Source of the DNA: Akanthomyces muscarius
Taxonomy: Eukaryota; Ascomycota; Sordariomycetes; Hypocreales; Cordycipitaceae
Reading direction: 5' to 3'
DNA length: 64,000 nucleotides
NCBI RefSeq assembly: GCF_028009165.1
Contig: NC_079244.1
Location: forward strand, 2,418,001 to 2,482,000
Shown here: positions 1-9,702 of the stretch, piece after piece
How positions within the stretch are numbered: position 1 is the first letter of the stretch
Layout: every line of letters starts with the position of its first letter
Notes under the pieces: generated by a model
Told to the model about the DNA's origin: nothing
Databases searched by the model: none
Seen by the model: only the letters and a program-made list of their open reading frames with translations
Translations under genes and position numbers: made by a program

Positions 1-281
1 AGAGGAGATTGCGTTGCGCCGCGACTAAATTAGCCTACCGATACATCAGACTAATGAAAACGGTCGCGTAGCGCCACGAAATGATTACATTGATTCGTGA
101 ATTTATCCAGGCAATTCGCTGGAATTAATCACCGCCGCGTGCTGCGGGGCCATTTGTTCAGCTCCGGTCCCCCGCCGTGTATAATAGCCTCGATGACTCC
201 GTGTTTCCAGCGCATCATTTATTTCGCATCAAAGAACAGTTCATTCGATCACAGATTATCAGACCCTGAAATTGCATCAAA
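1..281. other. 5' flank of first gene, nothing recognised
   Basis: No coding signal that survives inspection. It presumably contains the promoter and leader of the isochorismatase-family gene that starts at 282. Confidence 0.5.
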
Positions 282-940
282 ATGCCTCGCACCGCCCTCT
301 TTGTCATTGACATCCAAAACGAGCTCGCCGGGAACCCGCAGACCGAAGTCCCAAGCGCCGCGCGGATCCGTGCCGCCGGCGAGCACATTCTCGCCGCCAG
401 CCGGGCTCTCGCCGGCGCCGCCGCTCCCAAGGCCGACGGCCAAAAGCCCGCGCTGACCATCTTTGTGCAGCACGAGGAGAGCCCCGAGAGCGGCGGCTCG
501 CTCGTCCGCGGCGCAGAGCTGTGGAAGCTCGTGTTTCCGCCTCGCGAGGGTGCGGCCGACGAGATCCTCGTCGCCAAGACGACTCGTGCGTTATGAATCC
601 CCGCTTTCAATTCCATGTAAGCTTCAGCTAACAGATGACAGAAAATACATTTGAATCAAACCCAGACCTGGCAGACAAGCTCAAGGACGCTGGCGTGGAC
701 CACATCATCGCCTTTGGCCTGCAGAGCGAGTACTGCGTCGGCGAGACTTGCAAGGGCGCGCTGGCGGCAGGCTTCCAGGTATCACTGCTGCAGGGCGCCC
801 ATTCGACGTACGACGGTGATGGAAAGACGGCGTCGGATATTGAACGGGAGATTGAAGAGATGCTGGTGAGCCGCGGGGCCAAGCTGGTGCCGTGGGAGAG
901 CGCTGTATCACAGTGGAAAACGGCTGGGGTGGTGTGCTAA
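282..940 (+). CDS. Isochorismatase-family cysteine hydrolase
   Basis: Two exons, 282-585 and 642-940, give about 200 aa; the 56-bp intron has a GTGCGT donor, a GCTAAC branch site and a GACAG acceptor. The three catalytic positions of the family can be seen: Asp in LFVIDIQNE near the N-terminus, Lys in ILVAKTT just before the intron, and the nucleophile Cys in SEYCVGETCKGA. The usual fold order is kept and the length is normal for a single-domain member. Fungal members hydrolyse amides or related small substrates and are probably cytosolic (no signal peptide); the substrate cannot be told from sequence. Start chosen at the ATG immediately before PRTALFVID, the conserved first strand. Confidence 0.9.
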
Positions 941-1470
941 TCTCTCATGGAAACAAATCAAGCCACTTTTTTATTTGGTTCACTGCAAATCAAAACTTCC
1001 CTTCTTTGGCGTGCTCCTTCTCTCTCGAAGATATTTTGGGCAGCTTTAGATCCAGTCTTGAAAAAGCACTCAATGAACTACCCCCGCCGGCGTGCCGCTC
1101 CGAAACCTAATCTATGAGAAACCCAGCGACAAGTCAGGGCATTGCACTTTTTTTTTTCTTCTTTCTACTTTCTTCTTTATACTTTCTGCTTTCTGATTTC
1201 TGCTTTCAATCGCTATAATGGGCATTTTAATCTTGTTGCTTTGTTGATCAACTCAGCTTTAAACGCTTCCATTACCCCACCCTTTGTAGGCCTGTGCTGC
1301 AGCATCAAAGAACGTCTTTCTCTAGAAGGACTCTCAAAGTCCAAACAACAGGGCCTTGCTTGACTCCTGAACCAGAAGGAATTACACATACTCCGTTTAG
1401 AGTCCAGCTCAAAGTATAAATCGACACGAGTCCCCCGTTGAATGCTCAGCACTCGACGCCATCATTAGCC
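941..1470. other. Intergenic, nothing specific
   Basis: Contains a pyrimidine-rich tract around 1147-1205, probably leader or promoter of the next gene. No coding evidence. Confidence 0.5.
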
Positions 1471-2174
1471 ATGTGTTTCCAGACGATCAAGTACGAGTGC
1501 GGCCACGAAAAAGAAGAGGTTCTCGACTGCAGCAGCCGCACCGGTCTATACGGCCTCTTCATGAACCTATACTACCTTCTCTACCCGGGCGAGACCGATC
1601 CCCTGCCCTGCGACACCGACGCCCGTGTATACGTGTACCGCTCCAACGACTGTCAGCGGTGTCTGAGACGGAGCATCCCCGCCCTCCGCAAGCGCGAGCG
1701 TAGGCTCCGTCGCACCCTTCGCGGTGACTTCGTCGACTACAGTGATCAGTCCGAAAGGTCGGCGTCCCCCAGGCCCATTTCAAGGCGGCAGCCAGCGCCG
1801 CTACGGCCGAGGGGCTCAATAGAGAATCTCCATGAAGTGTACGAGGAACTAGTCCTGCCTGAGTACGCTCAGGCTGTCAGCACCAGAGTGGACGAGTCAG
1901 ATAGCGCGAGTAGCGACTCCGATGCGTCGTGGGATGCGGCCTCCGAGCCATCGACCACGCTCAAGAGCCGAAGAACCTGGTATGCGTCTCCAAGCTTGGT
2001 CCCATCGACAGACCTCCCGAACAATGACTCTATGGAATCCTTCGCTTGTATCACGGCACAGCAACTGGAAGAATCGGCTGGTCCAACGAAAATTGTCTCG
2101 CGTGTGGAATGGTAGGTTTTCTTGCCATCTGCGTCGTTACTAACGCGTGCAGTAACAAAGACCTGGCAATATGA
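1471..2174 (+). CDS. Small Cys/His-rich fungal protein of unknown function
   Basis: The open frame begins with MCFQTIKYECGHEKEEVLDC and continues to a TAG at 2113. An intron at 2112-2152 (GTAGGT donor, TTACTAAC branch site, GTGCAG acceptor) would replace the last residue and add CNKDLAI before a TGA at 2172; both ends are possible and the strong branch site favours splicing. The N-terminal half has Cys/His pairs (YECGH, LDC, PCD, CQRC) that look zinc-binding, then an Arg-rich stretch, then a Ser/Asp-rich low-complexity tail. I do not recognise a named family. The ATG at 1471 is preferred over an upstream in-frame ATG at 1438 because the Cys-rich segment starts there and it follows a good AGCC context. 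Confidence 0.6.
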
Positions 2175-2640
2175 TTGTCTTGTAACTGATCACAATGGTC
2201 AGGTAAGTCCCTCCGCTTTGGAAGCTGTGAGCGCAAATTGAAAAGTACAGGCGGTGGATTGCCACGCATCGCAACTTACAAGTTCTCCCGCGCTTGGCGT
2301 GATTATTGACGTGCGCAGCGGAGAAATATGAGCATCAAGGTATGCTACCACACACTACAACTGCTAGGTCCCCTCATTTTCTGTGTCGTTCCTGGCAGTC
2401 GCAGCGCTGGAATTGGGGCATTGGACTGCCTCGTCACATACTGCAACTGTTAAGTCCCCTTACCCTCGAAGTTGCTACTGATGTGCAGTGAAAAAATATC
2501 GGCGTTGAAATGTCTAACTTGAAGTGTCTAACACACATCAGAATTGGTGAGTCCCTACACCCTCGGTAATTTTACTAAGATCACAGTGAAGAGACGTGGG
2601 CAATGGAGGGCTGGATGATTTTTCTGAATAGATCAACAGG
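2112..2640 (+). repeat. Degenerate tandem array of intron-like units
   Basis: Six successive segments begin with a donor-like GTRAGTCCC motif and end in CAG: roughly 2112-2152, 2203-2250, 2278-2318, 2363-2398, 2449-2488 and 2547-2586. They are 36-48 bp long with spacers of 27-58 bp. Four aligned units share motif order (AAGTCCC, a TTGG or CTCG block, branch-like CTACTG or ACTAAG, then CAG). Spacers also resemble one another (CACACTACAACTG versus CACATACTGCAACTG). Some units have lost the GT (2278 and 2363). Frames across the spacers are broken, so this looks like a decayed exon-intron tandem duplication at the 3' side of the preceding gene. Confidence 0.55.
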
Positions 2641-3052
2641 AGTTACATGCAGACAACTGAATAGCCAGTCGCCTGGGACAGCATCCGTCCTCTACAGGGG
2701 CAGCTGAGCCTCCCAGCTGCAAATAAATTACAAAAACAGTAACTATGACCAAAGCTTTTCCCCATGCTACAATAAAGAACGCGCTGTATGTGATGTGACA
2801 TGAACCAAAGGATGTGCGGTGAAGGGGTATGAGAGTGAGTATGGAAACCGGAGTTCGGACAGGTGTTGACGCTTGCGAGCGCCTGCGTGGCTATTAGACT
2901 GCAACCAGAGGACCGGCGTTGCTTGGCGCAGTGTATTGATTTAGGCGATGCCGGTGGATTGGCGAATCTTGGAATCGGTTGGCGTGCGGCAGGTGCAAAA
3001 TGGCAGTGCAATCACCGAAACTGTGTCATTTTGAGGTGCTTGAAATGAGCGC
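2641..3052. other. Intergenic, 3' flank
   Basis: Nothing recognised. Probably the 3' untranslated region of the minus-strand Mpo1-like gene and the tail of the preceding array. Confidence 0.4.
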
Positions 3053-3766
3053 TTATTGAGCCTTGCCATTCTTAGCCGAAGCATTCAGCTTGGCAATCTC
3101 AGCGCTGACCTGCTTGTCCACACGCGCCTGAAGCTCTGGGCGGTAGCCCAGGACAAAGAGGATCTCGAACCAGACAAACATAGGGGCGAGGAAGAGCGCC
3201 TGGAGGAGTCTGTCGAGGAGCGCCGGGGCGCGTCCCTCAAAGGCACCATGGCCAATGAACTGGGCAATCCAGGCCAGGACGTGGACACCCACAGCGACCT
3301 GCAGGGTCTGTTCGGGGTTCTGCAGGCTCATGTAGCGCGCGAGGGCAGTGCTGCCGACGCAAAACGCGGCAAGGATGAAGCCTGCGACGGGCTCGAGCAG
3401 CAGATAAAGTACAGCATAGGTGATTGCAATGATGGTGCCGAGGTTGAGATCAAGATTAGGAACTGAGAGCCAGGGCGGCAGATCGATGAGTGTTCCCGTA
3501 TAGGTAGCCTAAATTTGGAATGTTAAGTACGACGTGATTGGCTGGTGGGGGCTGCACCAGTTGGGCAGGGGTGACATACGACAGCAAAGGCAGAGGTCAG
3601 GATGAGAGGAACGCAGACCATGTGAATGGCCTTGTTGACGGGGTTGTGGTGATAGGTGCCATACTGCGAAATAGAGTCAGTCACAATGAATGAGACGGCT
3701 TCCAGGACGAAGTGTCGGAGCAGGGGCGCATACAAAGACGAGGTGTCTTTCGAGGTTCAACGACAT
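3053..3766 (-). CDS. MPO1: Mpo1-like 2-hydroxy fatty acid dioxygenase (DUF962)
   Basis: Three exons on the minus strand, 3734-3766, 3580-3663 and 3053-3508, give about 190 aa, the usual size. Exon 1 is only MSLNLERHLVF; exon 2 opens with YGTYHHNPVNKAIH, the signature of this family. The second His cluster is in exon 3 (VHVLAWIAQFIGHGAFEGR followed by PAL). Family knowledge: yeast Mpo1 is an ER membrane Fe(II)-dependent dioxygenase that shortens 2-hydroxy fatty acids during phytosphingosine breakdown, with conserved histidines as ligands. Hydrophobic stretches (LILTSAFAV, IIAITYAVLYLLLEPVAGF, LFLAPMFVWFEILFVLGY) fit a multi-pass ER protein. Introns are 70 and 71 bp with GTATGC and GTATGT donors. 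Assignment by motif is strong; enzymatic activity is inferred. Confidence 0.92.
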
Positions 3767-4737
3767 TTTGGCAAGTGGTCACGCGAGCTTCGCGCGCGCT
3801 GGCAAGCTAGAGCAGAACGGGGGGGAAGAGGGCTGAGCCGAGTAGCCGAGTAGAGAGACGAGCGAAATGACGACGGCGTGTCTGCAGCCAGATGCGAGAG
3901 CTTTGATCCGAAGATGGCGGGCAGCGATTGACGAAGATGAAGAGTGTGGAAGGAGAGCTTTTCCTAGCCCTTTTTTCCGTCCCAGGAGTTCCCAAATTCA
4001 GACCGGCCAACTGGGGTTGACTCGGGTGAGCCCCGAAGGAGTGGTAGGTAGTGAAGCCCTTGAGCCCCTAGGCGTGTTCGTGAGTGGCCCTGCAGGGCTG
4101 TAATAGAGCCTGCAGTGTGCTGAATCAGAACACCCCACGTCGCGGGCGCGTCGAGGCTGCCGGCACGAGCCAACGATGGGCGGATCTTTTAGTGGGAAGA
4201 ACAAGGTAAGCTGAGGGCCGAAAGGCGTAGGTGATGGCTCAGGTCGATGCAGGACGGATGATGTAGGCTTTGCGTGAAAAGGGTGATGGATGGCAAAGGG
4301 GAGAAGAAGGTGAGGCCGCTGGCGAGAATCCGGCAGGCCGTTTGCGCGCGAATGGAGGCTGCCAGCTGGCAGGCGAAAGGCTGTTCGTTGTCATCGCATG
4401 TGTAGCAGGCTCGAGCAGCTGACTGGCTGTTGGAAATGGCCACAGTGGGCAGACAGTGGCAGCTGGTGCTGGACCATTCTTAGGTAGTCAGCGCCGAGGT
4501 GCCTACCCTGCACAGCCGGAAAAGGTCTCATATCCGAGTTGGGGACGTTTAAAACAAAACGCATTGTATTTGAAATAGCGTTATTTTACCGAGTAATACG
4601 GTTTACAGAATTTGCTATCTATCGCGCGGGTTTTGGTATCACAAGCAGCATGCGTTCTCAATAAGGTACTGGTGGTACCATTCCCCACAGCTCTTACAGC
4701 ACGACAGGCAGGCACTCAAGCACTAAATACTTATTAG
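3767..4737. other. Intergenic, promoter side of the Mpo1-like gene
   Basis: Several short open frames overlap here, but none has recognisable composition or splice partners. Nothing further seen. Confidence 0.4.
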
Positions 4738-4980
4738 GTACCTACCTACGCGCGAGGGGGCTATTTTTCAGAAGGGGTCAAATATAGTGTTAGAATTAAT
4801 ATGTATTCCTCCTATCGTGTCAGGGTATCAGAACACTTAACACGTTTTAGAAAAAAGATATAAAATTTCTGATACGACTGGGTGCCCTAATATCCTGACA
4901 CGATGGGAGGAAAATGTACCAAAAGGAGGACCTCTCAGGTGCCCTATCCAAAAACACCCCCCTCCCGCGTAGGTAGGTAC
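4738..4980. mobile_element. MITE-like foldback element
   Basis: A 243-bp near-palindromic block. The left end GTACCTACCTACGCG pairs with the right end CGCGTAGGTAGGTAC, and the match runs on through a G-rich or C-rich stretch and a T-rich or A-rich stretch for about 33 bp with mismatches. A second inverted pair lies inside: CGTGTCAGG at 4816-4824 against CCTGACACG at 4894-4902, both flanked by a CCTCC/GGAGG block. A third, perfect 9-bp pair (GTATCAGAA / TTCTGATAC) sits innermost. There is no coding capacity. No clear target-site duplication is visible, so transposon identity is inferred from structure only. Confidence 0.5.
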
Positions 4981-5456
4981 TGGTGTAGCTACGGTTCCCA
5001 CCCCGAACGCACAGACCACCACGTACTTGATCCGATTTTGACCCAGCACTGCCTACCTACAAACGGCCAGGCAGCTTCATTCGCTTCACCTTCATCCAAC
5101 CCATCCTAAATCGCGCGCCACGCCTTCGAAGGCTTCAATCCCGGTGGGCAAGCCAGCAGCGCAATCTTCGCGGCCTGATACGTAGCCTCGATTCGAGAGT
5201 GCCCCCTGCCTGGCGCCCCTTGCCTGCGCGCCGCCTGGAAAACCTCGACACCCTCATCGACCCTTTGTTTCTCGACGCGCCGACCAATGCCAGAGTCCGT
5301 TCGCGACTAACTAGGCTTCGAGGCGCGCTCCTAGCCGCTCTTTCGTCTTTGTTCGTCTGGTGTCTGACCGCCATTCGTTTGCGCCCGATACGTTTCAACG
5401 CGACACGCCCTTGTTCACCGAATCCTCATCACGCCTTTGTCCTTTTCGTCGCCATC
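4981..5456. other. Intergenic, upstream of RPB7
   Basis: The frame of RPB7 happens to stay open upstream to 5199, but that sequence does not resemble an RPB7 N-terminus, so it is treated as leader and promoter. Confidence 0.45.
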
Positions 5457-6075
5457 ATGTTCTTCCTCAAAAACATGGAGCGCAGAGTCACTCTGCATCC
5501 ATCCTACTTCGGCCGCAACATGCACGACCTAGTAACCAGCAAGCTGCTCAAGGATGTGGAGGGTACCTGCGCTGGGAGCTACTACATCATATCCATCATG
5601 GACACCTTTGACATCTCCGAGGGCAAGATTCTGCCCAGCAACGGCCTAGCCGAGTTTACTGTCGGCTATCGCGCCGTAGTCTGGAGACCGTTCAAGGGCG
5701 AGACTGTCGATGCCGTCGTATACTCGATCAACCCGCAAGGCTTCTTTGCGCAAGCCGGTCCCCTGCGACTCTTCGTCTCGGCACATGTACGGTAGCTTGT
5801 TAAAAGAATGCGCAAACCTCCGCTAACCTCTACTATAGCTGATTCCTAGCGATATCAAGTGGGACCCCAATGCGACGCCACCGCAATTCACAAATAACGA
5901 GGATACCGTTATTGAGCCTGGCACACATGTTCGAGTAAAGATTATCGGGACGAGAACCGAAGTCGGCGAGATGTGGGCGATTGGCAGCATTAAGGAAGAT
6001 TACCTGGGGTAAGAGCCTTGTACGTTGTGCTGTGGCAGCTTGATGCTAACAATTTGCAGATGTCTGCAAGACTAA
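5457..6075 (+). CDS. RPB7: RNA polymerase II subunit Rpb7
   Basis: Three exons, 5457-5786, 5839-6008 and 6060-6075, give 171 aa, the typical Rpb7 length. It starts MFFLKNMERRVTLHPSYFG, the family's N-terminal tip, continues with LLKDVEGTCAGSYY and FTVGYRAVVWRPFKGE (end of the RNP-like tip domain), then the OB-fold domain with RVKIIGTRTEVGEMWAIGSI and KEDYLG near the end. The last exon codes only five residues (GCLQD with a split Gly codon). Rpb7 pairs with Rpb4 to form the stalk of RNA polymerase II and binds nascent RNA. Introns are 52 and 51 bp. Start chosen because the conserved tip begins exactly there. Confidence 0.96.
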
Positions 6076-6889
6076 AGTTGTAGTCCTGACGATACCAATC
6101 GTCCGAACCACGGGACCGTGGCGAAGCGCTACCTCGGCCGGCACCCTCAACATAAAAGCGCAATGTAGGGACAAATCCGCTGCCATGGAGACCATGGATG
6201 ACCTGTATAGGCCCAGGCGTATGATTTGGCGCACTGTTATTACTAAGATGGTCTATTGGCTATGCCTTCTTGCTACATGAAGACCAATGTATGATGCTGG
6301 ATAGTTGAAGAGAATCCAAATGTCTCTGCTGCAAGCATGCCAGAGCATATACCCGATTCCAGACGACACTGAATGTGACTTTCAACACGGGTTCAGGCTA
6401 GAATAACCCTTCCAAATATGCGAGAACCATGCTCGGGTGATTTCAGCCGACCTCGCGGCCTCTGTCCCGCACTCCACAGTTGCCCCCCACGCTTGAGCTG
6501 TCCGATCCGACGCCGGCCGTAGTTGCGTCACTCCGTCTGCTCAGCACCGGAGGTCATTGGGCCGGCAAAGTGACTCGAGCTTAAACAAATCAGCCTAATC
6601 CGCGTAACCTGCAATGGCTGCTGCTAACAGTAGTCTTTGCCGAGTCCGCATCCAACTCTGTTGCTGTCCGGCCTAGCCATTTAAAACAAGCCAGCACCCC
6701 CGCAAGCTACCTGGTTAGCGCCCTCCATTACAACAAACCATTTATACCAGTACTTGGTATACAACTTGTTTCTGGCATTGCCCAAGATCCTGCAGCAGCA
6801 AAACGCACGAACCAATCTCTTCTCGTACCCGGATCAGCAAAGAACACGTTACACGACAGGCGCGCCCACCTTTGACGCTTCTATCCATC
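6076..6889. other. Intergenic between RPB7 and aldolase gene
   Basis: The 3' flank of RPB7 and the promoter of the aldolase gene. No gene or repeat recognised. Confidence 0.45.
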
Positions 6890-7956
6890 ATGCAAGCCTC
6901 CAACCGTCTCCGCAACGCCTTTGCCGCGGGCAAGCAGGCCATGGGCATGTGGCAGATGATTCCGGGCGCCAACGTGTCGCGCATACTGGCCAGCTCCGGT
7001 GTGGATTGGGTCATGGTGGACTGCGAGCACGGCAACATGGACGGTGCGTGTGTTCCGTGAGAGAGAGGGGCGCGGGATGAAAGTGAAAATTAACACGTCC
7101 CCCGTGTACAGACAGAGCCATGCACGACGCGGTGCCGGCGATTGCGGCGCTCGGCGTTTCGCCCATTGTCAGAATACCAGACATGCAAGGCTGGATGGTG
7201 AAGCGTATGTGAAAAGGCATCATTGTCTTTTGCTATCCAAAACCACGTGGCTAAAGAGTTATATATGCAGGCGCACTTGATTCAGGCGCCCACGGAGTAT
7301 GTGTCTTGACATGAGAGCAAAACCCGCGGGGCCAAAACTAACAGGAACCTGCTAGATTCTCGTGCCGCTGCTGCGCTCGGCCGCTGAAGCCCGCGACATT
7401 GTCCAGAGCGCCAAGTTCCCGCCCGTGGGCAAGCGCGGCTTCGGCTCGCCCATTGCCCTCTCGCGCTTCAGCCCCGTGCCGTCCTTTACCGGGTATCTGC
7501 AGCAGGCCAACGACGCCATCCTGACCATGGTTCAAATTGAGACGCAGGAGGCGCTCAACGAGGTCGAGGACATTGCCGCCGTCCCGGGCGTCGACGTGCT
7601 CTTTGTCGGGCCCTTTGATCTGGGTATGATTTTTTCTTATTCCAAGGCCTTCACCCAATCTCTCTCTTGCAGGCTGACGCAAAATAACAGGCAACAACAT
7701 CGGCGAGCCCATCCTCGATGGCGTCGTCACCGACAAGCTCAAGGCGGCCATTGCCAGGATCCTGACGGCCGCGCACAAGGCCGGCAAAAAGTGCGGCATG
7801 TACTGCGCCACCGGCGCCCAGGCCAAGGCCAGCGCGGCCCAGGGTTTCGACATGATCAATGTGGCGACTGATTACACGTCGCTGCAGGCGCTCGTCTCAG
7901 AGGAGCTGAGCGTCGCAACGTCGCAAGCCAAGCCTGACCGAGGCGTGTCGTATTGA
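6890..7956 (+). CDS. HpcH/HpaI-type class II aldolase
   Basis: Five exons (6890-7043, 7112-7204, 7271-7296, 7356-7623, 7691-7956) give 268 aa. Family landmarks: GMWQMIPG, the VDWVMVDCEHGNMD block with the metal-site Glu/Asp region and general-base His, VRIPDMQGWMVKRALDSGA followed by HGILVPLL, the KFPPVGKRGFGSP loop, MVQIETQEALNEV with the metal-binding Glu, and VDVLFVGPFDLGNNIG. Members cleave or form 2-keto-3-deoxy or 4-hydroxy-2-keto acids to pyruvate plus an aldehyde using a divalent metal; fungal paralogues are often annotated 2,4-dihydroxyhept-2-ene-1,7-dioate aldolase but their substrates vary. Exon 3 is only 26 nt. No targeting peptide is obvious, so probably cytosolic. Confidence 0.93.
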
Positions 7957-8013
7957 GACCTGGGGGTACCAACACTAGGATGGTACTAAACCTCATGAAA
8001 TGCGGAAGACCGC

Positions 8014-8388
8014 TTAGTTCTGTTCAACTTGATCCATCTTGTCTTCCACCTGCTCGACTGTGAATCGGTGCATCAACTTGGGCACCTTGTCTGCTTTACC
8101 GGGTTGCTCCTCGGGCGCGTCGCTCTTGGCAATATGAATCTGGTAGTTGGTTAGACAGCTATAATGGTACATCCACGATCCACCATTACATACCACTGGG
8201 ATATCAAAATCGTACAGATTGCGCCAGGCTTCGGATTCGGGTAGCGCAAGATTGACCTCTTTGTAGGCAAACGGCCGCTTGTCCCAAACGTTGGACAAGA
8301 CACCCTTGGCTTGCGTACAAAGGCCGCAGTTGTCACGGCTAAAGAGCGTGATTCTGCAGGCGTGGAACAGAGAGCGTGTGGCAAACAT
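8014..8388 (-). CDS. Glutaredoxin-like protein (DUF836, C5orf63/YDR286C type)
   Basis: Two exons, 8194-8388 and 8014-8139, give 106 aa. The N-terminus MFATRSLFHACRITLFSRD runs into a redox-type CxxC (DNCGLCTQAKG), followed by VNLALPESEAWRNLYDFDIPV and, after the intron, IHIAKSD, matching the thioredoxin-fold order of this family including the cis-Pro (IPV). The 54-bp intron (GTATGT donor) is also readable in frame, so an unspliced transcript would insert 18 residues in the middle of the fold. The first residues could be a short mitochondrial signal. Function in the family is poorly known; disulfide or glutathione chemistry is inferred. It ends tail-to-tail with the aldolase gene, 57 bp away. 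Confidence 0.85.
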   Translation of the reverse strand: MFATRSLFHACRITLFSRDNCGLCTQAKGVLSNVWDKRPFAYKEVNLALPESEAWRNLYDFDIPVVCNGGSWMYHYSCLTNYQIHIAKSDAPEEQPGKADKVPKLMHRFTVEQVEDKMDQVEQN

Positions 8389-8955
8389 GGCTGCTGATGA
8401 GGATATGTGAGGAAGAACTTGAGAGCACCGCTGACTGCAGATATATAGGGGCGGTCCCCACTTGCGGATATAGTAGGTAAAGGCTTCTAGAAGAGGTAAA
8501 ACGCACAAGAGCGATAGCTGCGCTACCGAGCGAGCAATAAGTGACTACAAAATTGATGAAAGCGATCATTTCATTTCGAAAAAAATGTGCTTCTTCGCCA
8601 GGTATTTTGCATTGGAATCGTGGGTTGTAGGCGCAGAGATGCTCACGACTAAGACAAGTATACGAAGCACTACCACGTAGTTACCGGAAAACAATGTGCG
8701 AGACGCAAAACACATAGAGATCCTTTTGAAATACAGAGGATATTTGAATCTAACTGATTTTGCCTCGAATTTGTCTCTGTTGACTCTTTTTTGTTCAAAT
8801 CGAAACATACGGCCTTTGACCTTGACGCTCACTGGGTGGACAATTCAATGAGTTGGAAAATGTTAAAATTAACTAAAAAAAAATTCAGGCATGGGACTGA
8901 AAGCAATGACGCTCCAATAAAACAGAAAGCAAAGCAAAGGGGCTGCGTTCATTCA
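8389..8955. other. Intergenic
   Basis: AT-rich in its second half; contains the promoter of the glutaredoxin-like gene and the 3' flank of the next minus-strand gene. Nothing else recognised. Confidence 0.45.
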
Positions 8956-9702
8956 CTAGACGACACTCTCGGGATAGTTCTTCATCTCGTGCGCGTTGCC
9001 GCCCTTCTTCGAAAACAGCTTGTTGCCAACCTTGTCGCTGGCCTCGTCCACCTTGCGGCCCAGAAATGTCTTGAAGCAGCCGTAGGCCGCCGAGCCCATC
9101 CAGAGAATCGCGTTGACCAGGTCAACCCACACGGCCGTCTTCATGGCGCCCACGCTGGCGCCCTTGTACGGCTCGTCGCTCTTCCTCTTGAGGAAGATGC
9201 CCGCAAAGATGCCAAACACGACCAGCCAGGCAATCCAGAGGCTCGCGTCCCACGCAAACGCGCGGTGCGTCTTGAGCATCTTGAGGCGGGCGCCGATGAC
9301 GGGGATGGCGCCCGCCGACGCCGCGACCATGAAGCTGATGGCGGTGACGGCGGAGCAACCGGCGACGACAACGGCAAAGAGCCACTCGGGCGCGTAGCCC
9401 TTATCGTCCTTGCGATCCGCGTCGACTCGGTGGCCGTAGAAGCCGACGGCCACGAGGGCGAGGATGAACTGGAGGGTGCGCACGACGATGCGCGGAATGA
9501 CCTCAAAGGTCTTGAGCCACGTCTTGCCCATCGTCTTGCCCGTGTTGGCACCCTCGCTAAAGGCGAAGCGGCCGGCATCGCGGCCCATCTGCCGCTTGTC
9601 GGCCTGGCGAAAGTCGTTCGCGGCGTTGCGGGCATTGTTGGCGTCGTTGGCGAACTGCGCGGCCGTCTGGCCGGCCTTGAGTGCGGAAGCGAGCTTGCCC
9701 AT
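8956..9702 (-). CDS. MARVEL-like four-helix membrane protein
   Basis: Intronless 248-aa protein. A polar Ala/Asn/Arg-rich N-terminus of about 70 residues is followed by four hydrophobic helices, approximately at LQFILALVAVGFYG, LFAVVVAGCSAVTAISFMV, LWIAWLVVFGIFAGIFL and WVDLVNAILWMGSAAYG, with both ends predicted on the same side. This layout, and the HRVDADRK loop after helix 1, is that of fungal MARVEL-domain proteins, which sit in the plasma membrane or vesicles. No enzymatic motif. The long plus-strand open frame over the same bases is a codon-bias shadow. Family call is from topology and general resemblance, not a search. Confidence 0.8.
   Translation of the reverse strand: MGKLASALKAGQTAAQFANDANNARNAANDFRQADKRQMGRDAGRFAFSEGANTGKTMGKTWLKTFEVIPRIVVRTLQFILALVAVGFYGHRVDADRKDDKGYAPEWLFAVVVAGCSAVTAISFMVAASAGAIPVIGARLKMLKTHRAFAWDASLWIAWLVVFGIFAGIFLKRKSDEPYKGASVGAMKTAVWVDLVNAILWMGSAAYGCFKTFLGRKVDEASDKVGNKLFSKKGGNAHEMKNYPESVV

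Noticed and set aside
3155..3175. tRNA B-box-like GGTTCGAGATCC on the minus strand
   Set aside because: It is the coding sequence for WFEIL of the Mpo1-like protein.
5199..5456. In-frame N-terminal extension of RPB7
   Set aside because: Sequence does not resemble RPB7 and the conserved tip starts at the ATG at 5457.
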